Positions 12,978 through 20,586 of a stretch of DNA of 29,873 bases are shown one piece after another. A program made the translations under genes and the position numbers. This DNA comes from a virus: positions 1 to 29,873 of the IMG/VR virus record IMGVR_UViG_3300043427_002313; one strand, given 5' to 3'. Each line of letters begins with the position of its first letter. Position 1 is the stretch's first letter. The notes beneath the pieces are model-generated. The model saw only the letters and a program-made list of their open reading frames with translations, searched no databases and had not been told where the DNA came from.

Positions 12978-13802
12978 TTAAGAGACGTTGGTGGTCTGGT
13001 AGTAGACGTTCTTGGAAGCGTTGCCGTTGGTCTGGTCCTTCGTGAAGTCCGAAGACGAACCGGCGGCCGCCGCAATCACCGCCAGGTATTCGTTGGCCGT
13101 CTTCTGCAGCTCGATCTGATGGTTGAGCATGGTCATGTGGGGCGAGTTGCCAACGCCGAAGACAGCGTTGTCGCCGGCGAAGACGCCGACAGTGGCGGCG
13201 GCCTTCTTCTTCTCAGCTTCGGCCTTGTCGGCGGCGGCCTTGTCCTGCTCCTCTTTCAGCGCCTTCTTCATGTCGGCCTCCACGATCTTGGCGACGGCGT
13301 CCTGCACGTACTTGAACTTGGCCAGCGCCGACTCGCTCATGCCAGGGCCTTCGTCCCCGGTGGCGGCTTCCTTGAAGAAGTACTGACGGCCACGGGGGTC
13401 GCGCTTCAGGAACTCCTCGGTGACAGTCTCGCGGGCGGTGGCGGCCTGCTCTTTCTCCTTCTCCGTGCGCAGGTCCACCTGCAGCTTCTGGGCCATGTAC
13501 CGCGTCGTCGGGTCCACAGGCGAGGCCTTGAGCTCCTCGACCTTGATGCCGGCGGCGAAGTCCACCGCGTCCTTGGCGTCCTGCCGGGCCTTGGCGATAG
13601 CGCCGGAGATAAAGCTCACGGCCTGCTGCACGAGCACCATCGGCGCAAGGAAGCCCATGAAGAGGTCTTTGCCGAACTCGGTGAACTTCTTGCCGATAGC
13701 CTGCGTCTGGCGGTCCATCTCGGACATGGCCTTCTTCGCCTTGTCCACTTGCTGGGGCACGTCGGAGGTGCCCTTGATGCTGTAGTTGACGTCCGTGCTC
13801 AT
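12978..13802 (-). CDS. Very short tape measure-like protein
   Basis: The 274-residue protein starts with VNYSIKGTSDVPQQVDKAKK and KAMSEMDRQTQAIGKKF, the helical opening seen in many tape measure proteins, then a hydrophobic stretch (FLAPMVLVQQAVSFISGAI). A charged helical rod follows (about 125-215, with EKEKEQAATARETV and a Lys/Ala/Glu repeat) and a polar C-terminus. It should set tail length and help eject DNA. Most siphovirus tape measures exceed 600 residues, so the tail would be short, about 40 nm by the usual 0.15 nm per residue rule. The ATG at 13802 follows a CCAAGGGTAGG box. Confidence 0.72.
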   Translation of the reverse strand: MSTDVNYSIKGTSDVPQQVDKAKKAMSEMDRQTQAIGKKFTEFGKDLFMGFLAPMVLVQQAVSFISGAIAKARQDAKDAVDFAAGIKVEELKASPVDPTTRYMAQKLQVDLRTEKEKEQAATARETVTEEFLKRDPRGRQYFFKEAATGDEGPGMSESALAKFKYVQDAVAKIVEADMKKALKEEQDKAAADKAEAEKKKAAATVGVFAGDNAVFGVGNSPHMTMLNHQIELQKTANEYLAVIAAAAGSSSDFTKDQTNGNASKNVYYQTTNVS

Positions 13803-13803
13803 C

Positions 13804-14340
13804 CTACCCTTGGGAAGTGGTAAAAGCCGCCATGGCTTCCTCGTCCTCCGTCGTCAGTAGGTTGACCTCAACCCCCTTGAGCCCGGAGAAGGTCGTCGAT
13901 AGCCAGATGGCCTGACACTCGGGCATCGTCCAGGCACGCTCCTCAGGCACGCCGTTGCTGATCAGGTTGGCCACTAGGTTGAGTATCCAGGGCATGCCGC
14001 TCACGCGCTGCTCTAGTTTGCCCGTGTCCCAGAACTTGGGCCAGTGGGACTCGAGCATGTAGGTGCGGAAGGCCATGCAATCGTTGGCCAGCTTCGCCTC
14101 GTCCTTGGCCCATACGTAAAGCAGGGCCTTGTCCTTCCCTGTCACGTCGTCGATGGGCAGGCCGGCGCACGTCTTGATTGCCGCGAGCATGTGCCCGGTG
14201 GTGTACTCGGCCGCCTCGACGAAGGGCGAGTTGATGGCGTGCAGGCGCACGCGGTGACGCAGGCAGAAGGGAGGCAACCGATACCCGAGGAAGTCGATTT
14301 CCTCTGGATCTGTAAAGGCTAAGGCAAAGCGGCGGTCCAC
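13804..14340 (-). CDS. Tail assembly chaperone-position protein
   Basis: The 178-residue protein lies exactly between the tail tube candidate and the tape measure, where the gpG-type chaperone is found in lambda-like phages. It is mainly helical with many aromatic residues (LAAIKTCAGLPIDDVTGKDK, ALLYVWAKDEAKLANDC). I see no slippery heptamer and no downstream open frame for a gpGT fusion before the tape measure, so the chaperone may be made as one form. The start is GTG at 14338-14340. Its TAG is embedded in the CCAAGGGTAG box that precedes the tape measure ATG. Homology is not certain, so function rests on position. Confidence 0.66.
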   Translation of the reverse strand: MDRRFALAFTDPEEIDFLGYRLPPFCLRHRVRLHAINSPFVEAAEYTTGHMLAAIKTCAGLPIDDVTGKDKALLYVWAKDEAKLANDCMAFRTYMLESHWPKFWDTGKLEQRVSGMPWILNLVANLISNGVPEERAWTMPECQAIWLSTTFSGLKGVEVNLLTTEDEEAMAAFTTSQG

Positions 14341-14349
14341 GCCCTACGC

Positions 14350-14724
14350 TTACACGTAGGAAGCGATGCCGTCAACCTGGCGGAACTTGATGCTGACCCG
14401 GACGAAGTCCTTGTTGCTGCCCTTCTCGGACACGGACTCGATGCAACCCGTGATGCTCTGGGAAACGCCCACGTCCGTCTTCAAGGCGACAGTGATGGCC
14501 GCGCCGACCTCCGGCATGTCCGTGGTCTTGGCGATACCTTCGATAGTGCCGGTGCGCTCCACGCCGTCGTAGCGCAGGGTCACAGTCACGCCCGTCTCGT
14601 CGGCCACCTTGTCGTTCAGCTCGAAAGCCTTATCGACGCTCAGGCTCTGGCAGATGAAATTGCTGATGCCGGCCTGCGCGGCCACGCCGTACAAAACCGA
14701 AACGCCTTTGAGGATAGCAGCCAT
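14350..14724 (-). CDS. Tail tube-position protein (lambda gpV-like place)
   Basis: The 124-residue protein is beta-rich (GVTVTLRYDGVERTGTIEGI, KDFVRVSIKFRQVDG), as expected for tail tube subunits that stack as hexameric rings. It is short for the family, which is often 150-250 residues. The gene follows the gpU-position gene and precedes the chaperone-position gene, matching the lambda order U-V-G-H. The ATG at 14724 follows the clearest CCAAGGGTAAGAACC box (14729-14743). Abundant expression would be expected. A different small tail protein is possible. Confidence 0.64.
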   Translation of the reverse strand: MAAILKGVSVLYGVAAQAGISNFICQSLSVDKAFELNDKVADETGVTVTLRYDGVERTGTIEGIAKTTDMPEVGAAITVALKTDVGVSQSITGCIESVSEKGSNKDFVRVSIKFRQVDGIASYV

Positions 14725-14751
14725 GGGTGGTTCTTACCCTTGGCGGGCCGG

Positions 14752-15189
14752 TCAAGGCGCAAGGACGCAGAGGACCGACACCCGCAGGACAGTCGCCCAG
14801 GCACCCGTCTGCTCGTCCAGCCCTTGGTCTTCCGAGACCACTGTCACGTCGTACAGGGCCGCGTCGCCTTGGCTGGAGAACTGGCTAGTCATGGCCGCCA
14901 CGTCCGACAGGGTGGCCACCATGGCCGCCGCCCGGGCCCGGTGGGTCGTCAGGGTCACGTCGTTAGCGTTGTCGTGCAGGACCGCCCGCACCTGGCAGTC
15001 GTAGTTGCCAAGGCCGTCAGGTAGGCCAGCGGGGGTGTTGGCGGAGTCGCAGACCACCACCACCTTGGGCATGATCGCGTCGGCCGTGCTGTCCCCCGGG
15101 TAAATGTTCACTCCCGTGAATGTGGCTTCGGCCTGAAGCATGGTCACGAGGTTGCCCTCGACGATGTGGCGGATGCTGGATGTGCCCAT
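14752..15189 (-). CDS. Tail terminator-position protein (lambda gpU-like place)
   Basis: The 145-residue protein has a helical start (IRHIVEGNLVTMLQAEATF), central beta strands (AIMPKVVVVCDSANT, YDCQVRAVLHD) and a last beta pair (LYDVTVVSEDQGLDEQTGAW). This alternation fits the small alpha/beta fold of tail terminators that end tail growth and join it to the head. It lies between the gpZ-position and tail tube-position genes, as gpU does in lambda. The ATG at 15189 is seven bases after the upstream TAA. The assignment is from order and fold pattern. Confidence 0.64.
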   Translation of the reverse strand: MGTSSIRHIVEGNLVTMLQAEATFTGVNIYPGDSTADAIMPKVVVVCDSANTPAGLPDGLGNYDCQVRAVLHDNANDVTLTTHRARAAAMVATLSDVAAMTSQFSSQGDAALYDVTVVSEDQGLDEQTGAWATVLRVSVLCVLAP

Positions 15190-15195
15190 AAGTGG

Positions 15196-16161
15196 TTAAC
15201 GCTTTGATGCCTTGTCTGCGGCCTTCTTCAACCTTTGTTCCAGGTCAAGGCGCAGCTGCTTGTAACGCAGGCCGAGGACAGTGCTTTTCACGTCCGCTTC
15301 GGTGCTGACCTTGTTCATGTCCGCGATGCCGTTGCCGATGACCAGGGAGAAGACGTCCTTAGCCTCGAGCAGTTGAATGTACCCGGCCTGCCCGGCATGG
15401 CGCTTGATGTAGTTCGGGATGCCCGAGGTGCCGAAGTTCGCCTTGTTCTCGCGGCTCGAAGGCTTGGGCAGGCCCATTAGGACCTTGTACCAGCCAGACT
15501 TCAGCTTGCCAACAGAAGGCGCACGGCTCGCCACGTACTCCTTGATGGCCTCATCGTCCTGAACTAGCTGCTTGTCGCGCCAGTTGCGGAGCGGAGACTT
15601 TGAGCGTCCACCCACCAGAAAACGACCATTGAAGCGCTTAAGATGCGCCTCGTGGATTGGTCGCAAGTCTTGAACATAACCGACCCCAAACTGAGTGCTC
15701 CTGGCGATGGACCGGGCAAAGTAGTTCTTGGCCTTACGGAAGGCCCGCTCGTCGTCGTAGTCGTTGGCGATGGCCCGCAAGATTTTGGTGCCTTTCTTCA
15801 ACACAGACATCTTAGCGCCATCCAGCAGAGATCGGAAATCAGAGGGAGAACCATACCGCGTAGAATAGGCCAGTTGCTGGGTGACTAGCAAAAGAGGCCC
15901 GGACCCTTTCCCGTTTACCGCGGTGTAAATCTTTCGGACGTCGCGGTTGATGGTGTTCTCGCCGGCCTTCTGGGCCTGTTGCTTGAGGCCGTTGCCCTTC
16001 GATCCCATCGGGGGAGTCAGCATCATGGATTCGCGGCACATTAGCGCCGCATTCTTTAGCCCCACGTCCTTGATGGTCTCGCGGCAGGCGAAGGCGTACT
16101 CCATCATGGCCTGCTCGAACTCAGCTAGGCTCTTAGGCTCAATCTTGGTCTCGACCCTCAC
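15196..16161 (-). CDS. Head-tail completion protein, gpZ-position (GTG start)
   Basis: The 321-residue protein is not firmly recognised. It is helical and basic, with an N-terminal Ser/Glu-rich helix (KSLAEFEQAMMEYAFACRET) and a mid-section of aromatic and basic residues. The start is GTG at 16159-16161, overlapping the upstream TGA (GTGA). A longer open frame upstream overlaps the next gene and was rejected. Its position, after an FII-like gene and before a gpU-like gene, matches lambda gpZ, a minor tail protein needed for attachment. The length is larger than gpZ (192), so it may carry an extra domain. Confidence 0.65.
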   Translation of the reverse strand: MRVETKIEPKSLAEFEQAMMEYAFACRETIKDVGLKNAALMCRESMMLTPPMGSKGNGLKQQAQKAGENTINRDVRKIYTAVNGKGSGPLLLVTQQLAYSTRYGSPSDFRSLLDGAKMSVLKKGTKILRAIANDYDDERAFRKAKNYFARSIARSTQFGVGYVQDLRPIHEAHLKRFNGRFLVGGRSKSPLRNWRDKQLVQDDEAIKEYVASRAPSVGKLKSGWYKVLMGLPKPSSRENKANFGTSGIPNYIKRHAGQAGYIQLLEAKDVFSLVIGNGIADMNKVSTEADVKSTVLGLRYKQLRLDLEQRLKKAADKASKR

Positions 16162-16538
16162 TGGTTCAGCAGGATGACCTGCAGAGTCACCCAGGCGCTG
16201 GAACGCTTGTGGGTCTGGCCGACGATGCGCAGGCTCTTCCCGTCCACGGCAATGACCTTGCCAATCCCCAAGGAGGCGATGGGGTCCTGCCCGCTGATGA
16301 TGGCCGCCGATGCCCCAATAGACCCGTCTGGGAGGCTCCAGGAGGCCGTTGCAGCCGGGATGCGTACCATGTGCTGGGTCCGGTCCACAAAGCCCCCCTC
16401 TTGGAAGGACTGGGTGATGACCGGGTCGGAGATCAGGCACTGAAAGGTGATGGCCCCCGCGTTGCACGAGCCGGGCACCCCGAAGTCGGCCACCATCTCC
16501 TTGGCGTCAGGAAGAAACTCGGAATAGAGCGTGGCCAT
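16158..16538 (-). CDS. Head-tail joining protein, FII-position
   Basis: The 126-residue protein has beta-like sections (GAITFQCLISDPVITQSF, IGKVIAVDGKSLRIVGQT) and ends in WVTLQVILLNQ. This beta-barrel-like pattern and length (lambda gpFII is 117) fit the head-closure protein that binds the portal ring and accepts the tail. The gene follows the capsid gene across the terminator hairpin. Its ATG at 16538 is preceded directly by CCAAGGGTAAG. The stop overlaps the next GTG (GTGA). Confidence 0.65.
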   Translation of the reverse strand: MATLYSEFLPDAKEMVADFGVPGSCNAGAITFQCLISDPVITQSFQEGGFVDRTQHMVRIPAATASWSLPDGSIGASAAIISGQDPIASLGIGKVIAVDGKSLRIVGQTHKRSSAWVTLQVILLNQ

Positions 16539-16559
16539 CTTACCCTTGGGAAATCAGTC

Positions 16560-16589
16560 AAAAAAAAGGGGCCCCCCGAAGGGAGCCCC
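16560..16589 (-). terminator. Intrinsic terminator after the major capsid gene
   Basis: On the minus strand GGGGCTCCC, loop TTCG, GGGGGCCCC forms a nine-base-pair stem (one G-U) followed by eight T residues at 16567-16560. The UUCG loop and U-run are the textbook form. It would reduce transcription of the tail genes relative to capsid. The 74-bp gap 16539-16612 contains only this and the box before the next gene. Confidence 0.88.
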
Positions 16590-16612
16590 AGTTGGCAGCC
16601 GTTAGGCTAACC

Positions 16613-17479
16613 TCAGGCGCTGAGCACCCGCTTCAGGTTGTTGCGGCCCTTGGCGGCACCCATGCGGATGGCGGCCGTCAAGTAGAGGATGCCGTGCGTG
16701 TACTCGGACTCGACCATGACGGACAGGCCGCCCATGGTGGCGATGCCGGAGTTCGGGGAGGCGGACCAGACCGAGCCGGTGCCGATGCAGATCGCGTCCT
16801 TCGAGGCGGCGAAGCCGACCAGGTTCTCGCCGTTGGCCGGGAGGCCGGCGTACTGGAGGACCTGCAGGGTGCCGATGCGGCCGACGATGCCGGTGCGCAC
16901 GACGCTGTTGTCGCCCTGGGTGTTGAACGCCGAGGTCAGCTTGGCGTCCTTGCGGAGCGCGCCGATGTAGGCGGAGTTCAGGACGAGACCGCGCTCAGCC
17001 GGGGCTTCGAGGCCGTCGAGGAAGACGTCGAGGTCGACCACGTCATTGTAGTCGAAGTTCGCGGCGGTGATGACTTCGTTGGACGAGAAGTTCGCGTTGG
17101 TCACGACAGCGGCGACGGCGGCGTTGACCTTCTTGACGATCTTGGCAACGGCTTCTTCGCGGAAGGCGTTGATGATGCCGTCGGCACCCCAGGCGGCGAG
17201 CTCCGAGGCGTCGAAGCCACGGGTGGCATGGTAGTGGACGAGATTTACGGAACTCTTCGTGACATCAGCGTCGCCCGTTTGAGCGTAGCCGCCGGAAGCC
17301 TTGTCGAAGGTGATCGCGTCGTCGCCCGAGATGAAGGGGACGTCGATGGTGGTGCCGCGGTCTTCCGTGGACTGAGCCATCGTGGTGAAGACGTCGAGGA
17401 CGGGGAGCTTCGGGCGGAGGTCGGCGACGATGATGTCGGCGAGCGCGGCCGGAGCGATGTTGAAACCGGAGTTAGCCAT
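16613..17479 (-). CDS. Major capsid protein (HK97-fold)
   Basis: The 288-residue protein is the likely capsid subunit. It opens with a helical N-arm (APAALADIIVADLRPKLPVL), has the central loop-and-helix region, and a C-terminal block (GILYLTAAIRMGAAKGRNNL). It has repeated Gly/Ala/Thr-rich sections and mixed alpha-beta composition without a signal. Gene order (S49 protease, scaffold, then this) and the strong terminator directly after it both indicate the abundant capsid gene. The ATG at 17479 has an unusual leader with CCCTAAT repeats. Length is a little under the usual 300-400. Whether the N-terminus is cleaved by the S49 protease is not visible. Confidence 0.82.
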   Translation of the reverse strand: MANSGFNIAPAALADIIVADLRPKLPVLDVFTTMAQSTEDRGTTIDVPFISGDDAITFDKASGGYAQTGDADVTKSSVNLVHYHATRGFDASELAAWGADGIINAFREEAVAKIVKKVNAAVAAVVTNANFSSNEVITAANFDYNDVVDLDVFLDGLEAPAERGLVLNSAYIGALRKDAKLTSAFNTQGDNSVVRTGIVGRIGTLQVLQYAGLPANGENLVGFAASKDAICIGTGSVWSASPNSGIATMGGLSVMVESEYTHGILYLTAAIRMGAAKGRNNLKRVLSA

Positions 17480-17514
17480 AGGTGTGATTAGTAGGGATTA
17501 GGGATTAGGGAAAA
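17480..17514 (-). repeat. CCCTAAT-repeat leader of the capsid gene
   Basis: The 35 bases before the capsid ATG read on the minus strand as tandem CCCTAATC units ending in CCCTACTAATCACACCT. There is no AGGAG ribosome-binding site, although capsid should be highly expressed. A/C-rich or structured leader translation, or binding of a regulatory protein, are possible explanations. Confidence 0.55.
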
Positions 17515-17940
17515 TTAGGAGAGGCGGCCAAAGAGGATGGCGGCCTTGTGCTTCTGCAGGAAGGCCACGCGCTCGGCGCCGGCAGGCATGGCAGCGTACT
17601 GCTCCTTGAGCTGCTCGACAGTGGCGGCAGGGGCTTCCTGCTTCTCGGCGGCCACGGGGGTGGTGCCGGTGCTGGCCACGATCTCGGCGGCCTGCTTGGC
17701 GGCGGAGACGTGCGTCAGTTCCAGGGCCGCGACCTTCTCGGTGAGGGCGGCAACCTCGGCGGTCAGTTCGCCGATGCGGGCATCCTTGGCCACGACGTCC
17801 GCCTTGACGGCGGTCAGTTCGTCGGCGGCGCCGACAGTCAGCTTTTCGACAGTGGCGCGGAGGTCGTCGCGCTCGGTCAGGAGGGCGGAGGCGGCAACGC
17901 GGAGGTCGTTCAGTTCGGCTTCGGGAGTCAGCTTGCTCAT
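17515..17940 (-). CDS. Coiled-coil scaffold protein
   Basis: The 141-residue protein is strongly helical. A long coiled coil spans about 5-80 (LRVAASALLTERDDLRATVE, IGELTAEVAALTEKVAALEL), followed by an Ala/Thr/Pro-rich linker and a short C-terminal helix (YAAMPAGAERVAFLQKHK). Small coiled-coil proteins between an S49 protease and the capsid gene act as scaffolds for head assembly, as lambda Nu3 does. The ATG at 17940 follows the CCAAGTTTAAGAACC box (17941-17955). The longer in-frame form would overlap the protease gene and was not used. Confidence 0.78.
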   Translation of the reverse strand: MSKLTPEAELNDLRVAASALLTERDDLRATVEKLTVGAADELTAVKADVVAKDARIGELTAEVAALTEKVAALELTHVSAAKQAAEIVASTGTTPVAAEKQEAPAATVEQLKEQYAAMPAGAERVAFLQKHKAAILFGRLS

Positions 17941-17970
17941 GGTTCTTAAACTTGGGGATGCGGTCAAACG

Positions 17971-18762
17971 TCAGAAGGACGCAAGGGCTTCCTCGAAGGA
18001 GTCGGCCAGCCCCGTGGCGAGGCCCAGCTGCACGGCTTTCTTGCCGGAGAAGGTGCCGCCCGTGAAGGCCAGAGGGCTCACGTTAATGCGGGTGTACTGA
18101 ATGGACTCCTGGAACTCGGAGGCGATGTCATCGACCTGAGCCTGCAGGTCGGCGACCTGGGCTTCGGTAAGCGTCGTGCCTTCGATGCCGGCGCCCTTCA
18201 GAGGGGACTGGCTGGACTTGATGACCACCATACGCACGCCCGCGTCGCCGTATGCCTTGGAATAGTCAGGGATAGCCATGTACACGCCCACGCTCCCGAT
18301 GGAGCCGGAGGGCATGGCGACCACTCGGTCGGCGGCGGCGGCCAGCCAGAGGGCGGCGCTGTTGGCTTCCTCCGCGTAGGCCATGGTCGGCTTCTTCATG
18401 CGGCGGATCTTGGCGGCCAGCTCAGGCACGCCGGCGACAGTGCCGCCCGGGGAGTTAACGCGGAAGGCAACCTTCTTGACGGACGGGTCGGCCTCGAAAG
18501 CGTCGATGGCCACGCTGATGGCGTTCACATCAGTGGCGCCAAGCATGCTTTCAATCGGGGACACGCCCCGGCCGATGGGGCCGTCGATGGGGATGACGCC
18601 CACGCCTTCGGCGGTGACATGCGCCACCGGGCGTTCACCCAGGAGCTTGGCCAGCACGTCAGAGAAAGCGTACTTGTCCAGGCGGGCGGAGTATTCCGCG
18701 GCCTTGACTGGGTCGATTAGCATGGGCTCGAGGCCCTTCAATCCGTGGGTAAGGAAGCGCAT
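17971..18762 (-). CDS. S49-family head maturation protease
   Basis: The 263-residue protein is a ClpP/SppA-fold serine protease that probably cleaves scaffold or portal during head maturation, as lambda gpC does. Readable motifs include the oxyanion strand VAFRVNSPGGTVAG at 98-111, the nucleophile Ser135 in EEANSAALWLAAAADRVVA, and the segment IGSVGVYMAI. A catalytic-site Lys is likely in VIKSSQSPLKGAG. There is no signal peptide. It lies between the portal and scaffold genes. The ATG at 18762 fits a TAA three bases upstream. Confidence 0.85.
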   Translation of the reverse strand: MRFLTHGLKGLEPMLIDPVKAAEYSARLDKYAFSDVLAKLLGERPVAHVTAEGVGVIPIDGPIGRGVSPIESMLGATDVNAISVAIDAFEADPSVKKVAFRVNSPGGTVAGVPELAAKIRRMKKPTMAYAEEANSAALWLAAAADRVVAMPSGSIGSVGVYMAIPDYSKAYGDAGVRMVVIKSSQSPLKGAGIEGTTLTEAQVADLQAQVDDIASEFQESIQYTRINVSPLAFTGGTFSGKKAVQLGLATGLADSFEEALASF

Positions 18763-18765
18763 GTT

Positions 18766-20319
18766 TTAGGAATTGGGTTCTTCTTCGGTCTCGTCGTCGA
18801 TTTCCTCATCGTCGTCCATGTCGTCATCCGTCTCTGGGACGGGCGCGGCGACAGGGGCGGGGGCAGGGGCCGGAGAAGACGGGGCCTGCATGTTGGAGAA
18901 GCGCTGCATGGCCTCCTCGAAGGCCACCTTGCCGGAGGTCGCTTCAATCGTGTCCTTGGCGTAGACGATGTCCTGCACCAGCTCGGCGAAGGTCTTGCGG
19001 AAGTCGATGCCACGCTTCTTGGCGATCGCGGAGAAGGAAGTCAGGCCAGCCTTGAGGTCCTCGCGGTCATTCGCGGAGTCGCGGCCGTTGTCGATGCTGG
19101 GGCTCTGGGGCACGCTGAACTCCACGTCCGCCCAGTTCGGGTCGTCGGGGAGAAGGCCGGCCGCGATGGCCGAACCGATGCGCCACTGCCAGTCGGGGAT
19201 GAGGTAGCAGTCGTGAAGCATGCACTGCTTGTCGCCGACGTAGCGGTCCGCCTTGCCTAGCACCATGCGCACCAGCGCCGAGCCCGCCTTGCTGCCGTCG
19301 TTCACCACCTCGTAGGGTAGGCCACCGCTGGCAATCTGCCGCGAAAGGATGGCGTTGAACATGTCCATGCCCTGGCGGGGGAAGTTAGGCGCAACGCTCT
19401 TCAGGTCCTCGCCGGGCTCGAGCACGAGCAGCTTGCCGCCCATCTGGGAACCGATGTTCCCGAAGTCCGACGTGCCCATGCCGTTGAGGTCGGCCTCCAT
19501 GTTCTGGTCAATCGAGCCGCCATTTTTGGTGAGGACAGTGGGGACGTCCGTCACCTGCTTAGTCGCCCTAAGTTCCAGCTGCATGATCTCGACCTGGTCG
19601 GCCATCGAGTTGAGGGCCTGAGCCATGGGAGGCAGGCCGTGGGCCCCGCTTACCCGCTTGAAGTCGGCGATGTGCAGGTAAGTGCCGGCGGGCTTGAACT
19701 CGAACTGCCCTTCGCCGAACTGCACCCAGATGCCGCGAACCTCGCCGTACTTGCCGAAAACGAAGCCGTCCCAAGTGTCGGGCGTCACGTCCTTCGGGGC
19801 CGAAGGGCTGACCACGCGGTGGCCCTCGATGAGCTGCATCGTCGCCTTGCCCGTCGCCGGGTCGTTGACCTTGAGGGCGAAAATCTCGCCGTCCACCGCC
19901 CAGGTGTTGACGATGATGCGCTGGACCTGCTCCCCGGTCTTGCCGGTCACGTCCGCCTTGCGGGTGTCGCGGTAGTAGTAGTCCTCGTACAGTCGGGCCT
20001 TGGCAGGGTCGGCCGCACGGGAGGTCGGAGTGCTTCCGTCGCCGACCACGTACATGGTCATGTCGTTGACGTACTGAACCATGCTCGGGTAGTTCTTCTC
20101 CCCGTAGCGCGCCTTCTGCAGCAGGCTCTGGCGGTCGTATGCGCTGACATCCTTGCGCGCGTCCTGCGGCGTCGAGCCGTACCAGGCACGCCGGGCAAAC
20201 GACATGCCCGCATTCTGGAAGTTAGAGGACCAGCCAGTGTTCTGGGCCTTCGGCTTCGGCGCCTGAGCGCTTCCGGCCGTAGGGACTTGGACCTCTTTCT
20301 TGACGGACTTCTTGGGCAT
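18766..20319 (-). CDS. Phage portal protein, lambda family
   Basis: The 517-residue protein forms the dodecameric ring through which DNA enters the head. It has the lambda-portal opening (RRAWYGSTPQDARKDVSAYD) and the long helical-beta core with LYEDYYYRDTRKADVTGK and YVNDMTMYVVGDG. The C-terminus is a Pro/Ala-rich linker and an acidic tail (TDDDMDDDEEIDDETEEE). Length is typical (about 500). It follows the gpW-like gene as in lambda. The ATG at 20319 is 1 base past the previous stop region. The acidic tail is longer than usual and may touch the capsid or the scaffold. Confidence 0.88.
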   Translation of the reverse strand: MPKKSVKKEVQVPTAGSAQAPKPKAQNTGWSSNFQNAGMSFARRAWYGSTPQDARKDVSAYDRQSLLQKARYGEKNYPSMVQYVNDMTMYVVGDGSTPTSRAADPAKARLYEDYYYRDTRKADVTGKTGEQVQRIIVNTWAVDGEIFALKVNDPATGKATMQLIEGHRVVSPSAPKDVTPDTWDGFVFGKYGEVRGIWVQFGEGQFEFKPAGTYLHIADFKRVSGAHGLPPMAQALNSMADQVEIMQLELRATKQVTDVPTVLTKNGGSIDQNMEADLNGMGTSDFGNIGSQMGGKLLVLEPGEDLKSVAPNFPRQGMDMFNAILSRQIASGGLPYEVVNDGSKAGSALVRMVLGKADRYVGDKQCMLHDCYLIPDWQWRIGSAIAAGLLPDDPNWADVEFSVPQSPSIDNGRDSANDREDLKAGLTSFSAIAKKRGIDFRKTFAELVQDIVYAKDTIEATSGKVAFEEAMQRFSNMQAPSSPAPAPAPVAAPVPETDDDMDDDEEIDDETEEEPNS

Positions 20320-20322
20320 AAA

Positions 20323-20586
20323 TCAAAAGACGCGGTTATCCCAGCGGACGCTGATCACGGACCTGCGGCGCAGGCTCGCATACTGCTGGGGGTCCAACAG
20401 ATACAGAGCATAGTTGGCCTCGGCCAGCATGTCCTTCGGGGGAATGGCCCACTGCTTCGACACGCTCGACCCGCTGTCGCTGTAGCTGACGATGTTCAAA
20501 CCCTGCGTGATGGCGGAGACCGCCTTGGCGCGGATGGCCAGGAGCTCGTCTTCCGTCAGGCCGATGAAAAGTCCTTGGGTCGCCAT
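20323..20586 (-). CDS. gpW-like head-tail connector
   Basis: The 87-residue protein has an alpha-helical first part (LTEDELLAIRAKAVSAITQG), a central turn with Ser residues, and a basic end (YASLRRRSVISVRWDNRV). Lambda gpW is 68 residues, is encoded between the large terminase and portal genes, and joins the head-tail interface. The position is exact here. The ATG at 20586 has the CCAAGGTTAAGAACC box (20592-20606) 5 bases upstream. The basic tail may contact DNA. Confidence 0.78.
   Translation of the reverse strand: MATQGLFIGLTEDELLAIRAKAVSAITQGLNIVSYSDSGSSVSKQWAIPPKDMLAEANYALYLLDPQQYASLRRRSVISVRWDNRVF

Noticed and set aside
13804-14340. Programmed frameshift producing a gpGT-like chaperone
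   Set aside because: No slippery heptamer was seen near the end, and the tape measure begins immediately after the stop, so there is no space for a T domain.
16162-16467. Upstream extension of the gpZ-position frame
   Set aside because: It overlaps the FII-position gene in another frame. The GTG at 16161 with a GTGA junction is the better start.
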